Below are positions 34,046-42,211 of a stretch of DNA of 45,521 bases, in pieces (the first letter of the stretch is position 1; the number at the start of each line of letters is the position of its first letter). Origin of the DNA: Elusimicrobiota bacterium (GTDB lineage: Bacteria > Elusimicrobiota > Elusimicrobia > Elusimicrobiales > UBA9959). The notes below the pieces were generated by a model. The model did not search any database, was not told the origin of the DNA, and saw only the letters and a program-made list of their open reading frames with translations. The stretch covers positions 1 to 45,521 of the forward strand of contig JACRER010000081.1 of NCBI GenBank assembly GCA_016234365.1, read 5' to 3'. Position numbers and translations under genes: made by a program.

Positions 34046-35532
34046 TTCGCCCGGTTGGGGAGGTTCTCGGTGAGCTGGCGGGCGAAGAGGCCGGACTCGT
34101 AGGCGAGCGGCTTGTTCTTGATGCGCTCGGCCAGCCCCTTGGCCAGCTGCCCGAACATCCCGGCGGCGAAACTCTTGGGCGTCTTCACCTTCACCACGCT
34201 TTCCTCGAAAGACTGCTCGGCGCCCGTGACCGCGTCCCACACGCGGGCGGAACCTTTGACCGTGCGCCGGTTGTAGATGCCGGCCATGATCTCTCCAAAA
34301 TCCGAAACGTCTCCGTAAACCAGCCGCCCGGCCTCCAGCCACTTGGCCAGTTCCGCGGGTTTGGTGGCGGGCAGCTGGCCGCCGTCGCTGAAACCGTGCC
34401 GGCGCAGCGTCTCGTCCCCCGCGGCCAGCGGTACCATGTTATAGCCTGCGGCCTTCAGGTTCTCGAAGACCAGCCCGCGCACCAGTTCCGGCCCGTCCAC
34501 GCTGGTGGTGGCGTCGGTAAAAGGCAGCAGCGCGGTGCGCGCGCCAAACCACTGCTCGCCGCAGCCGGAGGCGGCGCCGGTGGCTGAAAATATTTCCAGG
34601 TCGCGGTAGATCTCGCCCCAGCGCACGGCCTTGGCGTCCTTATCCCCGGCGGCCGCCGCCTGCGCCAGGCGGTACTTCTCCCCCGCGGCGGTGTAATCCT
34701 TTTTAAGTTCCGCGGCCACGGCCAGCCCCAGCAGGTCGCGCCAGCCGCCGGCGGCGGCGCGGCGGGCCCATATCTCCCCGGCCTTGTCCCACTTGTCGTG
34801 TTGCGCCAGTTTCAGCGCTTCCTCGGACTCGGCGTCCTTCTTTACGGCGAAGACCGGGCGCAGCCGGTCCACGGGCCGGCCGGCGTACCTGCCCGCCAGG
34901 CGCGTCACCAGCGGCGAAAAGAGTTTGCTTTCGTTGTCCTCATACCACTCGTCTTGCGCCTTGGAATTATCAAAGCGGTCTTCCGCGAAGGCGAAAGTGT
35001 CGGCCCAGGAATCCAGCTCCGCCATGGCCGGCCAGGAATAAAGTTTCACCTCGGCGTAGATGGACGCGGAATAAACCCAGACCTTATTCTTCACCGTCTG
35101 GCGCTGCTTTTTCTTGTCGTAGTAAACGGCCGAGCGTTCCTCTTTGCGCGAGGAGACGGAGGGCGGCATCGCCCGGATCACCAGCAGGCCGGCCGGCGCC
35201 AGCCTGGCCGTGAACGGGTCGTCGGCGGCGCCCTTGTCCACGCGCCAGGCGCAGACGCTGGCCCCGGGCCGGCGCAGGGCCGCGGCAGCCCGCTTGGCCA
35301 GTTCCGCGGGCCTGAACTCCGAGTCCTGCTTGGCGCCCAGCGCTGTCGCCAGCGCCACTATGCCGGAAACTTCCGCCGGCGGGGCGGTAACCACCTTCAG
35401 ATACATCGCCGACAGCGCAGGCCGCGCGGCGGCGGCCCCGGGCATGTCCGGCACATTGTACGGGACCCTTACGCAGTAAGTTCCGCCGCAGCCGGCCAGC
35501 AGCAGGCTCAAAGCAAGAAGGTACTTCCTCAT
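34042..35532 (-). CDS. Large lipoprotein with C-terminal DUF799/GNA1162-like domain
   Basis: The 496-residue product has lipobox LLLAGC. Residues about 30-300 include a beta-rich part (VWVYSASIYAEVKLYSW) and a helical stretch that looks like TPR repeats (EALKLAQHDKWDKAGEIWARRAAAGGWRDLLGLAVAAELKKDYTAAGEKY). The last 170 residues resemble the DUF799/GNA1162 lipoprotein fold, related to CsgG-like assembly factors (TALLPFTDATTSVDGPELVRGLV, LEAGRLVYGDVSDFG). Such proteins are thought to help build envelope assemblies. Its start overlaps the stop of the upstream gene by four bases. Its stop codon lies inside the arm of the palindromic element. Confidence 0.6.
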   Translation of the reverse strand: MRKYLLALSLLLAGCGGTYCVRVPYNVPDMPGAAAARPALSAMYLKVVTAPPAEVSGIVALATALGAKQDSEFRPAELAKRAAAALRRPGASVCAWRVDKGAADDPFTARLAPAGLLVIRAMPPSVSSRKEERSAVYYDKKKQRQTVKNKVWVYSASIYAEVKLYSWPAMAELDSWADTFAFAEDRFDNSKAQDEWYEDNESKLFSPLVTRLAGRYAGRPVDRLRPVFAVKKDAESEEALKLAQHDKWDKAGEIWARRAAAGGWRDLLGLAVAAELKKDYTAAGEKYRLAQAAAAGDKDAKAVRWGEIYRDLEIFSATGAASGCGEQWFGARTALLPFTDATTSVDGPELVRGLVFENLKAAGYNMVPLAAGDETLRRHGFSDGGQLPATKPAELAKWLEAGRLVYGDVSDFGEIMAGIYNRRTVKGSARVWDAVTGAEQSFEESVVKVKTPKSFAAGMFGQLAKGLAERIKNKPLAYESGLFARQLTENLPNRAK

Positions 35533-36470
35533 TTTTCCACCACCGCTACGCTGCGCGTCCCTTTAAATTTCCCCGCCTCGGTCAACCCTTCCACATAAGC
35601 GTTATAACGCGTCTGCACCGGTTTGTTCTTCCCGAGCGAGGAAGGCGTTAACACCCCGTCCACAAAACCTTTATTTACCGGGAAAGCCGTTACCAGGTAC
35701 GCGTGGCCCGCCGCCGGATCAAAAACGGAATAGACCAGCAGGTGGCTGTTCCCTCCGGAAACGGCCTTGAAAGGCGCGAAATCGGTGCGCAGTACCACCT
35801 TCCTGCCTCCGGGCAGAGACACTTCCTCGGTCAGCCGGCCGCGCCGCACCGGGACCGAAGCGTAAGCGCGCACGGCCGCGCCGCACCGGGGCAGTACCTG
35901 CGCCAACAGCGCCTCGGCGGCGGCATCGTCGCGCAGCGCTATCCCGCCCGCCAGGCAGGTAACATTATCCAGCAGCGTCCCTTCCGCCGCCGACGGCCCC
36001 ACGCTGCCGCGCGGCAGGCCAAGGCCGTCCTCAATATCCGGCCGCACCCAGCGAGCCCGCTTGAACCCGAACTTGGTGGGCAGCAGGCTGAACAGGTAGC
36101 CGTAAGTATGTTCCATGCCGGCGTGGACTATTTTGCCGCGCGGCCGGGGCGCTTCTATGCGCGCGGCCAGAAACTCCAGTATGCCGGGGTGCACTATGGT
36201 GCCGCCGGCGAGCTCGTCGAAATTTATGCTCTCGCCCCAGAGCCGCCGGGCAGGGGAAGTGCGGTCGGAGTCGAGCTGGCGCAGGAGGCCCGGCAGTTCT
36301 TTTAGGAAGACCGGTTCCAGCGGTTCGCGCCGGTCAGCCAGCACGTCCAGTTCCCGGGCGGCGCCGGCCCAGGGGCAGTCCGCCGCGCTTTCCTGTTTCT
36401 GGGGGCAGTCCAGGGCGTAAAGCGGGACCACGGAACAGGAGATAGCGAAGGTCAAAAATAGTTTTTTCAT
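35529..36470 (-). CDS. Secreted protein of unknown function
   Basis: The 313-residue product has a signal peptide (MKKLFLTFAISCSVVPLYA). No family is recognised. The middle contains MEHTYGYLFSLLPTKFGF, and the last third is beta-rich (EVSLPGGRKVVLRTDF, HLLVYSVFDPAAGHAYLVTAFPV). Five Cys residues could pair in the periplasm. GAGGA precedes the start. Its stop overlaps the start of the DUF799-like lipoprotein by four bases, which implies the two are made together and may work as partners. Confidence 0.65.
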   Translation of the reverse strand: MKKLFLTFAISCSVVPLYALDCPQKQESAADCPWAGAARELDVLADRREPLEPVFLKELPGLLRQLDSDRTSPARRLWGESINFDELAGGTIVHPGILEFLAARIEAPRPRGKIVHAGMEHTYGYLFSLLPTKFGFKRARWVRPDIEDGLGLPRGSVGPSAAEGTLLDNVTCLAGGIALRDDAAAEALLAQVLPRCGAAVRAYASVPVRRGRLTEEVSLPGGRKVVLRTDFAPFKAVSGGNSHLLVYSVFDPAAGHAYLVTAFPVNKGFVDGVLTPSSLGKNKPVQTRYNAYVEGLTEAGKFKGTRSVAVVEK

Positions 36471-36541
36471 ATCGTTCCTCTTGGCGGCGCGCCGCGGCGC
36501 CGGCTGCGGAATAGTCTATTTAATTAAGAGGTAAAAAAAAA

Positions 36542-36570
36542 GCCGGCGCCCGCTGTTAACGGGCGCCGGC
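36542..36570 (-). terminator. Terminator after the small lipoprotein gene
   Basis: An 11-bp GC stem (GCCGGCGCCCG with CGGGCGCCGGC) is followed on the minus strand by nine T residues. It ends the small lipoprotein transcript 20 bases after its stop. Confidence 0.92.
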
Positions 36571-36589
36571 GGTATCGCCAAGGGTTGGC

Positions 36590-36775
36590 TTATTTGCCTT
36601 TCTTCTCGGTCTTCGCCGGGGTGGCGGCGGGAGCCGGGGTGGCGGCCGGGGCGGCGGTCTCGACGGCGGTGCCGGCGACCTGCTCGGTGGCGGCCGGGGC
36701 GGCCTCCTGCTTCTTGCAGGCAACGGCGAACGCCAGGGCGACGAGGGGCAGTACGAACAGTATGGTCTTCTTCAT
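36590..36775 (-). CDS. Tiny Ala/Pro/Thr-rich lipoprotein
   Basis: The 61-residue product has a signal peptide with a lipobox-like AFAVAC, giving a mature lipid-anchored peptide of about 40 residues. That peptide is rich in Ala, Thr and Pro, with a Lys-rich end (KTEKKGK). AGGAG lies nine bases before the ATG and a strong terminator follows, so the gene looks real and monocistronic. Similar small lipoproteins occur in many diderms as abundant envelope components; the role of this one is unknown. Confidence 0.75.
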   Translation of the reverse strand: MKKTILFVLPLVALAFAVACKKQEAAPAATEQVAGTAVETAAPAATPAPAATPAKTEKKGK

Positions 36776-36837
36776 TTTACTTTTCTCCTATGTTTTCCCG
36801 CCGGCTTAAGCGCCGGCCAGGTATAATCTGTGAATCG

Positions 36838-36867
36838 AAAATAAAGGCGGACCTATTGGTCCGCCCC
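36838..36867 (-). terminator. Terminator of the zapB-U32 operon
   Basis: The stem GGCGGACC/GGTCCGCC with an AATA loop is followed on the minus strand by TTTATTTT. It lies about 60 bases after the last U32-like gene and closes the ten-gene run. Confidence 0.88.
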
Positions 36868-36924
36868 CTTTCCACCCTTAAAGGTTATAAAATTTAGCCC
36901 GCACACGCAAATCTCCGGACCAGT

Positions 36925-37611
36925 TCACAATTCATTATCTTCCGCCGGGGGCGTGTAAACCAGGCGCGCAACCCCGGGGCGCGGCCGCCGGTCCTTCACA
37001 AAGTACGCGCAGCCGCGCAGCCAGAGAGGCGCCGGCACGCGCGGGCTGGCGTAGCGGCGCGCGCGCCCCAGGCACGCCCGCGAGCAGCTTTCTGCCCACC
37101 GCTTTTCCCACGGGCAGAAACGCGTGACCGTGGCGTAACGGAAAGGGTAATGCCAGGAAAAAGGCAGGCCGTAAGGCGCCAGGCGTTTCATGGCCCCCGC
37201 GTCGTCCAGCTCGAAACCGGTCACGCGGTAGCGCGCCAGGAATTTTTTGGCGTATTCTTCCGGCATTATCTTAACGCGGTGCGCCAGGATGCGCCCGCAG
37301 CGCACCGGCGGCGCGCCGCGGCGCGCGCGCAGCGCCTCGAGCAGGCCAAGGTCGTTGGCTACCACCTCGGCACGCCCTCCGGGCGAAACGGCCTTCACCA
37401 GGGCCAGCGCCTTCTCCAGCGCCGCCTGCGTCAGCAGCCCGGTAGCCAGCACTATTTTCCCTTTGAAGGCACGGCGCAAAGCGGCCGCTTCCGCCGCCGC
37501 CGGCAGCAGCCCCGCGCAGAACTCGGAACCTATAACTACCGTCTCGCAGCCGCGCGGTATGGCGCGGACGTCTTCGGGACGGCAGGCCTCCAGCGCTAGC
37601 GCTTTTTCCAT
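36925..37611 (-). CDS. U32-peptidase-like protein, UbiV-like type (B2)
   Basis: The 228-residue product is paralogous to the one at 38441-39142: both share GSEFC/GDEFC, VVANDLGLL/VVNDLGLL, LAHRVKIMP/LGHRVKVMP and YPFRYATVTRFCPWEK/HPFRYLSVTRFCPWEK. Cys32, Cys166, Cys176 and Cys180 are conserved between the two, with the last three spaced C-X9-C-X3-C. UbiV of E. coli binds a 4Fe-4S cluster with one early cysteine and three late ones in a C-X12-C-X3-C pattern, so a cluster is likely here. Protease activity is doubtful. It overlaps its partner A2 by 16 bases and is the last gene of the operon. Confidence 0.75.
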   Translation of the reverse strand: MEKALALEACRPEDVRAIPRGCETVVIGSEFCAGLLPAAAEAAALRRAFKGKIVLATGLLTQAALEKALALVKAVSPGGRAEVVANDLGLLEALRARRGAPPVRCGRILAHRVKIMPEEYAKKFLARYRVTGFELDDAGAMKRLAPYGLPFSWHYPFRYATVTRFCPWEKRWAESCSRACLGRARRYASPRVPAPLWLRGCAYFVKDRRPRPGVARLVYTPPAEDNEL

Positions 37612-38444
37612 GCGTTCCTCGCGTGCCGGGACACGGTGAAATAAAGTTTCTCGCCCAGCCGCACGAATTCATCTTCGCCGGAGGCTTTGGCGTAAAGTTT
37701 ATCGATGATCCTGGCGAACTTGAAAACCTCCAGTTCCTCGGAGAAATCATGCATGCGGATTATCTTCAGGTACTGGGCCCCGCTGCGCAAAAAACCGTGC
37801 ACCGCGCTCATCTTCTGCGGGGCGTTGGCTTCCGGCATGCGCCAGCTGGCGCCGCCGGGGCCGCGGTACGGGAAGCGGCAGGTCTGGTCGCGGCGGGTAA
37901 GGTTCCACAGCCGGCAGGCCGGGTCTACGTTGGCGCAGCAGAAATCGGCGTGAAAGAAGACCTCGGTCTCCAGCCCGTAGGGATTTTTTATCAGCGGCGC
38001 GGCCTCGCCCGGAGTCAGCTGGAACGGCAGCACCACGCGGGAGGCGCCGAGTTCCCGGCAGCGTTTCATCGCGGGCAGGTTGAAGCAGAGCGCCAGGCTG
38101 CTGACGGTGAGCCGCGCCTTCAGTTTCAGCGCGCGCAGCTCTTCCAGCATGGGCAGTTCGCGCACTATGCAGCCGCCCAGGCCGTCGGCGTCCAGCTCCT
38201 GCGCCACGCTGAGCGTGCGGCGGGCGCGCGCGCCGAAAGACGGCTGGTTCACCAGCAGGGAGAAGCGGCGGCCCAGTTTGCGGGCCAGCTTTACGGCGGC
38301 CTTCAGTTCGTCCATCGTCTGGAAGGACTGGCTGGGGAACCTGTGATTGGGCACCGCGGCCAGCCCGCCGTAAAGCTCGTCGGCGCCCAGGCGCAGCATG
38401 GTCTCGGCTTCGGCGTAGGTCTTTACCCCGACAACGGTCTTCAT
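37596..38444 (-). CDS. U32-peptidase-like protein, UbiU-like type (A2)
   Basis: The 282-residue product starts at ATG 38444 (MKTVVGVKTY); a longer frame to 38627 covers the upstream gene and is rejected. The TIM-barrel-like U32 pattern is clear (GADELYGGL, RFSLLVNQP, IVRELPMLEEL). It shares with A1 the block HADFCCxNxDPACRL, then CRFPY, giving Cys169, Cys170, Cys177 and Cys189 in the same positions. UbiU has its Fe-S cysteines at 169, 176, 193 and 232, so the location in the fold matches in part. Collagenase-type U32 activity is not supported. It overlaps B1 by four bases and B2 by 16. Confidence 0.75.
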   Translation of the reverse strand: MKTVVGVKTYAEAETMLRLGADELYGGLAAVPNHRFPSQSFQTMDELKAAVKLARKLGRRFSLLVNQPSFGARARRTLSVAQELDADGLGGCIVRELPMLEELRALKLKARLTVSSLALCFNLPAMKRCRELGASRVVLPFQLTPGEAAPLIKNPYGLETEVFFHADFCCANVDPACRLWNLTRRDQTCRFPYRGPGGASWRMPEANAPQKMSAVHGFLRSGAQYLKIIRMHDFSEELEVFKFARIIDKLYAKASGEDEFVRLGEKLYFTVSRHARNAWKKR

Positions 38445-39142
38445 TTTGCCGCCCCCAGGGGTTCGTTCACGAGGCGGTCTATCGCCTGGCTCAGGGGCGG
38501 ACGCCCGGTCCTTACCCCGTAGGCCTGCCCTTTGAGCAGCAGCGCCGAAGGCAGGCGCGGGTGTTCCAGCTTGCGGACGCGGTTTTCGCAGGCCAGGCCG
38601 CAGGCCGCGGGCCAGTGTTTTTCCCACGGGCAGAACCGGGTGACGGAGAGATACCGGAAAGGATGATGGAAGGAGAATTTCAGCCCGAGCCCGGCGAAGC
38701 GCGGCAGCAGGGCCGGGTCGTCCAGGTCCACGCGCCGCACGCCGTGGTCTTTCAAAAACTTTGCCATGAAGGCCCGGGGCATGACCTTTACCCGGTGGCC
38801 CAACACCCGGCCCAGCGAAACCGCCACGCGGTCCGCGTAGCGCTTGCGCACGGTGTGCAGCAGCCCCAGGTCGTTCACTACTACTTCCAGCCGGCGGCGC
38901 GGGGAGGCGTGTTCCTTTATTATTTCCTCCACCGAGTCGAACGCCGCGTCGGTAAGCAGCGGCGTGACCAGCACCACCTTGCCGCTGAATCTCCCCAGCG
39001 CGGCGCTGAAATCCTCCGTGGAAGGCACCAGGTTCTGGCAGAACTCGTCCCCGAGATAAAGCGTTTTTACCCCGGTTAAGGCCCGGGGGCCGGCGGCGCG
39101 CAGGGCCGGGGCGCTGAGCAGCAGGGCTTTTTCCGGTTTCAT
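38441..39142 (-). CDS. U32-peptidase-like protein, UbiV-like type (B1)
   Basis: The 233-residue product is the other small partner. Cys35 lies in GDEFCQNL, and Cys171, Cys181 and Cys185 lie in RFCPWEKHWPAACGLAC (C-X9-C-X3-C). Four cysteines in this order resemble the cluster ligands of UbiV. The central VVVNDLGLLHTVRKRY matches the U32 VVVND-G pattern. It overlaps A1 upstream and A2 downstream by four bases each, which supports stable A-B pairs made together. Substrate is unknown; no ubiquinone gene lies in the window. Confidence 0.75.
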   Translation of the reverse strand: MKPEKALLLSAPALRAAGPRALTGVKTLYLGDEFCQNLVPSTEDFSAALGRFSGKVVLVTPLLTDAAFDSVEEIIKEHASPRRRLEVVVNDLGLLHTVRKRYADRVAVSLGRVLGHRVKVMPRAFMAKFLKDHGVRRVDLDDPALLPRFAGLGLKFSFHHPFRYLSVTRFCPWEKHWPAACGLACENRVRKLEHPRLPSALLLKGQAYGVRTGRPPLSQAIDRLVNEPLGAAK

Positions 39143-39978
39143 CTGCCGGTCCTTGCGCCGTGGCGCGCCACGGAGAAGTAAAGTTTCTCTCCCAGTTTCC
39201 GGAACTCGGCGCGCGTGGCCCCGCGTTCCAGCAGGGCCAGCATTACGCGGGCCTCTTTGAGCACCTGCTTCTGGTCCTTAAAATCGGTCACGCGGATGAT
39301 CTTCAGGTATTTTATCCCGGCGTGAAAGGCGTCGTAGACCTGGTCCAGCTTCTGCGGCACGTCGGCTTCCGGCATCCGGTGCGCCTCTCCCCCGCAGACG
39401 TACGGGAACCGGCAAACCTGAAAAGTCTTCGCCCAGCCGTCCAGCCGGCAGGCCGGGTCCATGTTGGGGCAGCAGAAGTCCGCGTGAAAGAAGATCTCGG
39501 TCTCCATCCGGAGGCGGTTATTTATCAGGCGGCCCGCTTCCGAAGGCAACAGGTGGAACGGAAAGATGACCCGTTTCACGCCGAGGTCCTTATAATAGTC
39601 CAGCGCGCGGGAGTTGAACACCAGCGACAGGCTGCTGATGATGAATTCGGCTTTAACCCCGTGCGCGCGCAGGTAATGCAGCAGCGGCAGTTCGCGGATT
39701 ATCACCGGGACCCTGCAGGCTTTTAAAATGGCCTTAACGCGCGCGGCCACGGAGGGATAATCTTTTTCAAAGCAGGCTTCGTTAATGGCCAGGAGCGCGC
39801 GCTTGCCCTTTGCCCTGGCCATGCGGGCCACGCGGATGAACTCCTCGTCGCTGCGCAGGCACTGGTCCGCGTCGCGGTGGTTGGGCAGGCCGGGCACGCC
39901 GCAGTACACCTCGGCGGCGCCGTTGGCCAGCAGCCACCGGGCCTCTTCGAAAGATTTGGAGCCCGCCACTATCAGCAT
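39139..39978 (-). CDS. U32-peptidase-like protein, UbiU-like type (A1)
   Basis: The 279-residue product has the U32 N-terminus GAAEVYCGVPGLPNH, then ALLAINEACF and IIRELPLLHYL. Its cysteine block has Cys169 and Cys170 (HADFCC), Cys177 (DPAC) and Cys189 (VCRFPY), with an extra Cys195. The same four positions hold cysteine in A2. The end YLKIIRVTDFKDQ and KLGEKLYFSVARHG is also shared. The family includes RNA hydroxylase RlhA and the anaerobic ubiquinone hydroxylase UbiU; this protein is not close enough for a name. Its start overlaps the tlyA stop by seven bases. Confidence 0.75.
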   Translation of the reverse strand: MLIVAGSKSFEEARWLLANGAAEVYCGVPGLPNHRDADQCLRSDEEFIRVARMARAKGKRALLAINEACFEKDYPSVAARVKAILKACRVPVIIRELPLLHYLRAHGVKAEFIISSLSLVFNSRALDYYKDLGVKRVIFPFHLLPSEAGRLINNRLRMETEIFFHADFCCPNMDPACRLDGWAKTFQVCRFPYVCGGEAHRMPEADVPQKLDQVYDAFHAGIKYLKIIRVTDFKDQKQVLKEARVMLALLERGATRAEFRKLGEKLYFSVARHGARTGR

Positions 39979-40703
39979 TTAAGCCGCCACAGGAATTCCA
40001 GGTTGCCTTTAGCGCCTTTTATGGGGGAATCTGTAAGGCCGAGTTCGTTCACGCCGGGCAGGGCCGTTTTCAGGAAGGCCCTCATGCCGTCCATCACGCC
40101 CAGCCGCGTGGCCTCGTCCTTTACTATGCCTTTGCGCAGGTCTCCGGGCTGCAGCTCGAACTGCGGCTTTACCAGCGCCACTATCTCCCCGCCGGGCGCC
40201 ATGGCGGCGGCCACCGGGCCGAGTATGAGTTTAAGCGAAATAAAAGAGACGTCTATGGCGCAGAGGGAGGGTTTTTCCGGGAAGTGCTGCGGCTTGAGGA
40301 ACCTCGCGTTGGTCTGCGGCAGGAAGACCACGCGCGGGTCGTTCTTTATACGCTCGTGGATCTGGCCTTCGCCCACGTCCACGGCGTACACCTTTACGGC
40401 GCCCTCCTGCAGCAAGCAGTCGGTAAACCCGCCGGTGGCCACGCCCACATCCAGGCAGACCCTGCCGGTAACGGCTATTTTAAAAAAATCCAGCGCGCCC
40501 TTGAGTTTGAGCCCGCCGCGGGACACGTACGGGCAGTCGTCCTTTACCAGCGCCAGTTCGTCGTCCGGCTTAACCGCCTGCCCGGCCTTGTCGGCGGGGC
40601 GCCCGTTAACGGTAACCAGCCCGGCCATGATGGAACGCAGAGCCTTCTCGCGGCTCTCAAAGAGCCCGCGCTCCACGCACGCGAGGTCCAGGCGCTGTTT
40701 CAC
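39972..40703 (-). CDS. tlyA: TlyA-family rRNA 2'-O-methyltransferase
   Basis: The 243-residue product has an N-terminal S4 RNA-binding domain (RLDLACVERGLFESREKALRSIMAG, VTVNGRPADKAG) and an FtsJ-like methyltransferase with LDVGVATGGFTDCLLQEGA as SAM motif. TlyA methylates 16S and/or 23S rRNA and affects capreomycin sensitivity in mycobacteria; hemolysin is an old name. The length matches the short TlyA type. It begins directly after xseB with no gap. Confidence 0.9.
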   Translation of the reverse strand: MKQRLDLACVERGLFESREKALRSIMAGLVTVNGRPADKAGQAVKPDDELALVKDDCPYVSRGGLKLKGALDFFKIAVTGRVCLDVGVATGGFTDCLLQEGAVKVYAVDVGEGQIHERIKNDPRVVFLPQTNARFLKPQHFPEKPSLCAIDVSFISLKLILGPVAAAMAPGGEIVALVKPQFELQPGDLRKGIVKDEATRLGVMDGMRAFLKTALPGVNELGLTDSPIKGAKGNLEFLWRLKC

Positions 40704-40949
40704 TTATTTTTCCCTGTCCTCGTCCTCGAATTCTTCCAGTTTCAGTTTGCCCTCGGCGTCCTTCTTGAGGACCTCTATCTTGCGCTTCACTTCCTCGAGC
40801 TTCACCGAAAGTTCCTTGGAGATGGCCACGCCTTCCTCGAAGAGCGACAGGGATTCCTCTATGGGCGTCCCCTCGTCCTCGAGTTTGGCCACTATCTCTT
40901 CGAGCTTGCCGAGTTTTTCCTCGAAACCGCCCGCAGCTTTCTTTACCAT
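40704..40949 (-). CDS. xseB: Exodeoxyribonuclease VII small subunit
   Basis: The 81-residue product has the XseB pattern FEEKLGKLEEIVAKLEDEGTPIEESLSLFEEGV followed by a charged tail. It binds the long helices of XseA in a multimer that degrades single-stranded DNA. The overlap with xseA is seven bases. Confidence 0.92.
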   Translation of the reverse strand: MVKKAAGGFEEKLGKLEEIVAKLEDEGTPIEESLSLFEEGVAISKELSVKLEEVKRKIEVLKKDAEGKLKLEEFEDEDREK

Positions 40950-42211
40950 AAACCCTCCTGTTGCGGCCCCGCGCCGTCCTTCTTGCCGGCGCGCGGTTTA
41001 TCCGCCGCGGCCCCGCCGCCGCCCAGCACCTGCGCCTCGGCCCGCCCTTCGGCGAACTGCAGGCTCAGCCTGTCCCCGGGCGCCAGTCCCGCGGCCGTCT
41101 TCACGGCGCGGCCTTTGGCGTCCTTTACCACGGCGTAGCCTTTCTTTAAAGGGAACAGCGGGCTGAGGGCGTTGAGCTTGGCCGTCTGCAAATTCAGTTT
41201 CTCCCCGGCGCGGCGCGCTTTGTCGGCGGAAGCGGCGAACATGCCTTCTACCGCGTCGTCGAGGCGCCGCAAGGGGCGCTCGAGCAGCGCCAGCGGGTTG
41301 GTGAGCATGCGGCTGGCGGCCAGCCTGCGGAACTTGCCGTAAAGGTTCTCGTAGTAAATGCGCAGGCCCTGCAGCAGGCGCTTCTCCAGCCCGGCTATCT
41401 GCGCGGCCAGCTCCACCTTGCTTTTCACTACCAGCTCGGCCGCCGCGCTTGGCGTGGGCGCGCGCAGGTCCGCCACAAAATCCGCTATGGTAAAATCCGT
41501 CTCGTGCCCCACGCAGGAGATCACCGGTATTTTGGAGCCGGCTATGGCGCGGGCCACTATCTCCTCGTTGAACGCCCACAGGTCTTCCATGGAGCCGCCG
41601 CCGCGCCCCACCAGCATCACGTCGATGTCTGGAAAGCCCGCGTTAAGGTCCGCTATGGCTTCTGCTATTTCTTCTTTCGAGCCCGCGCCCTGCACCTTCA
41701 CCGGGGCTATGATGATGTGCATATTGGCGTAGCGCCGCTTTAAAATGGAAAGGATATCGCGGATGGCCGCGCCCGTGGGAGAGGTGACCACGGCTATTTT
41801 CTGCGGCAGGGCCGGGATGGGCCGCTTGCGCGCCTGGTCGAACAGGCCTTGCGCCGCGAGTTTTTTCTTGAGCTGCTCGAAGGCCAGCTGCAGCGGGCCT
41901 ACGCCGGCCGGCTCTATGGCCTTGGCCATCAGCTGGTATTTGCTTTGCTTGTCGTAGGTGGTGATGTTGCCGCGCACGCGCACCAGCAAACCGTTCTGCA
42001 GGTCGAACTTGAGCCCCTGCGCGAAGCCGCGGAACATCACGCCGGAAATATTGGAAGTGGCGTCCTTCAGGTCGAAATAGGTATGGCCCAGCGAAGAGAC
42101 CTTGAGGCCGGAAATCTCCCCCTCCACCCACAGCTCGCGAAAACTGGTCTCGAGCAGGTACTTGATGCCCTGGCTCAGTTCGCTTACGGTATAGATCCTG
42201 GGCTCGGTCAT
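40943..42211 (-). CDS. xseA: Exodeoxyribonuclease VII large subunit
   Basis: The 422-residue product has an N-terminal OB domain (YTVSELSQGIKYLLETSFRELWVEGEIS) and the catalytic region with PTGAAIRDILSILKRR, LVGRGGGSMEDLWAFNEE and the SCVGHETDFTIADFVADLRAPTPS stretch. The C-terminal part is helical with a short Ala/Gly-rich end. The enzyme cuts single-stranded DNA in repair. It overlaps rarA by four bases and xseB by seven. Confidence 0.93.
   Translation of the reverse strand: MTEPRIYTVSELSQGIKYLLETSFRELWVEGEISGLKVSSLGHTYFDLKDATSNISGVMFRGFAQGLKFDLQNGLLVRVRGNITTYDKQSKYQLMAKAIEPAGVGPLQLAFEQLKKKLAAQGLFDQARKRPIPALPQKIAVVTSPTGAAIRDILSILKRRYANMHIIIAPVKVQGAGSKEEIAEAIADLNAGFPDIDVMLVGRGGGSMEDLWAFNEEIVARAIAGSKIPVISCVGHETDFTIADFVADLRAPTPSAAAELVVKSKVELAAQIAGLEKRLLQGLRIYYENLYGKFRRLAASRMLTNPLALLERPLRRLDDAVEGMFAASADKARRAGEKLNLQTAKLNALSPLFPLKKGYAVVKDAKGRAVKTAAGLAPGDRLSLQFAEGRAEAQVLGGGGAAADKPRAGKKDGAGPQQEGLW

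Noticed and set aside
38445-38627. Extended N-terminus of U32-like A2
   Set aside because: The extra 61 residues overlap B1 and are low-complexity Arg/Pro/Gly. The ATG at 38444 overlaps the B1 stop by four bases and starts the conserved domain.
36925-39978. Assembly duplication as the source of the A1-B1-A2-B2 array
   Set aside because: The paralogues differ strongly in sequence outside motif blocks, so the duplication is old and real.
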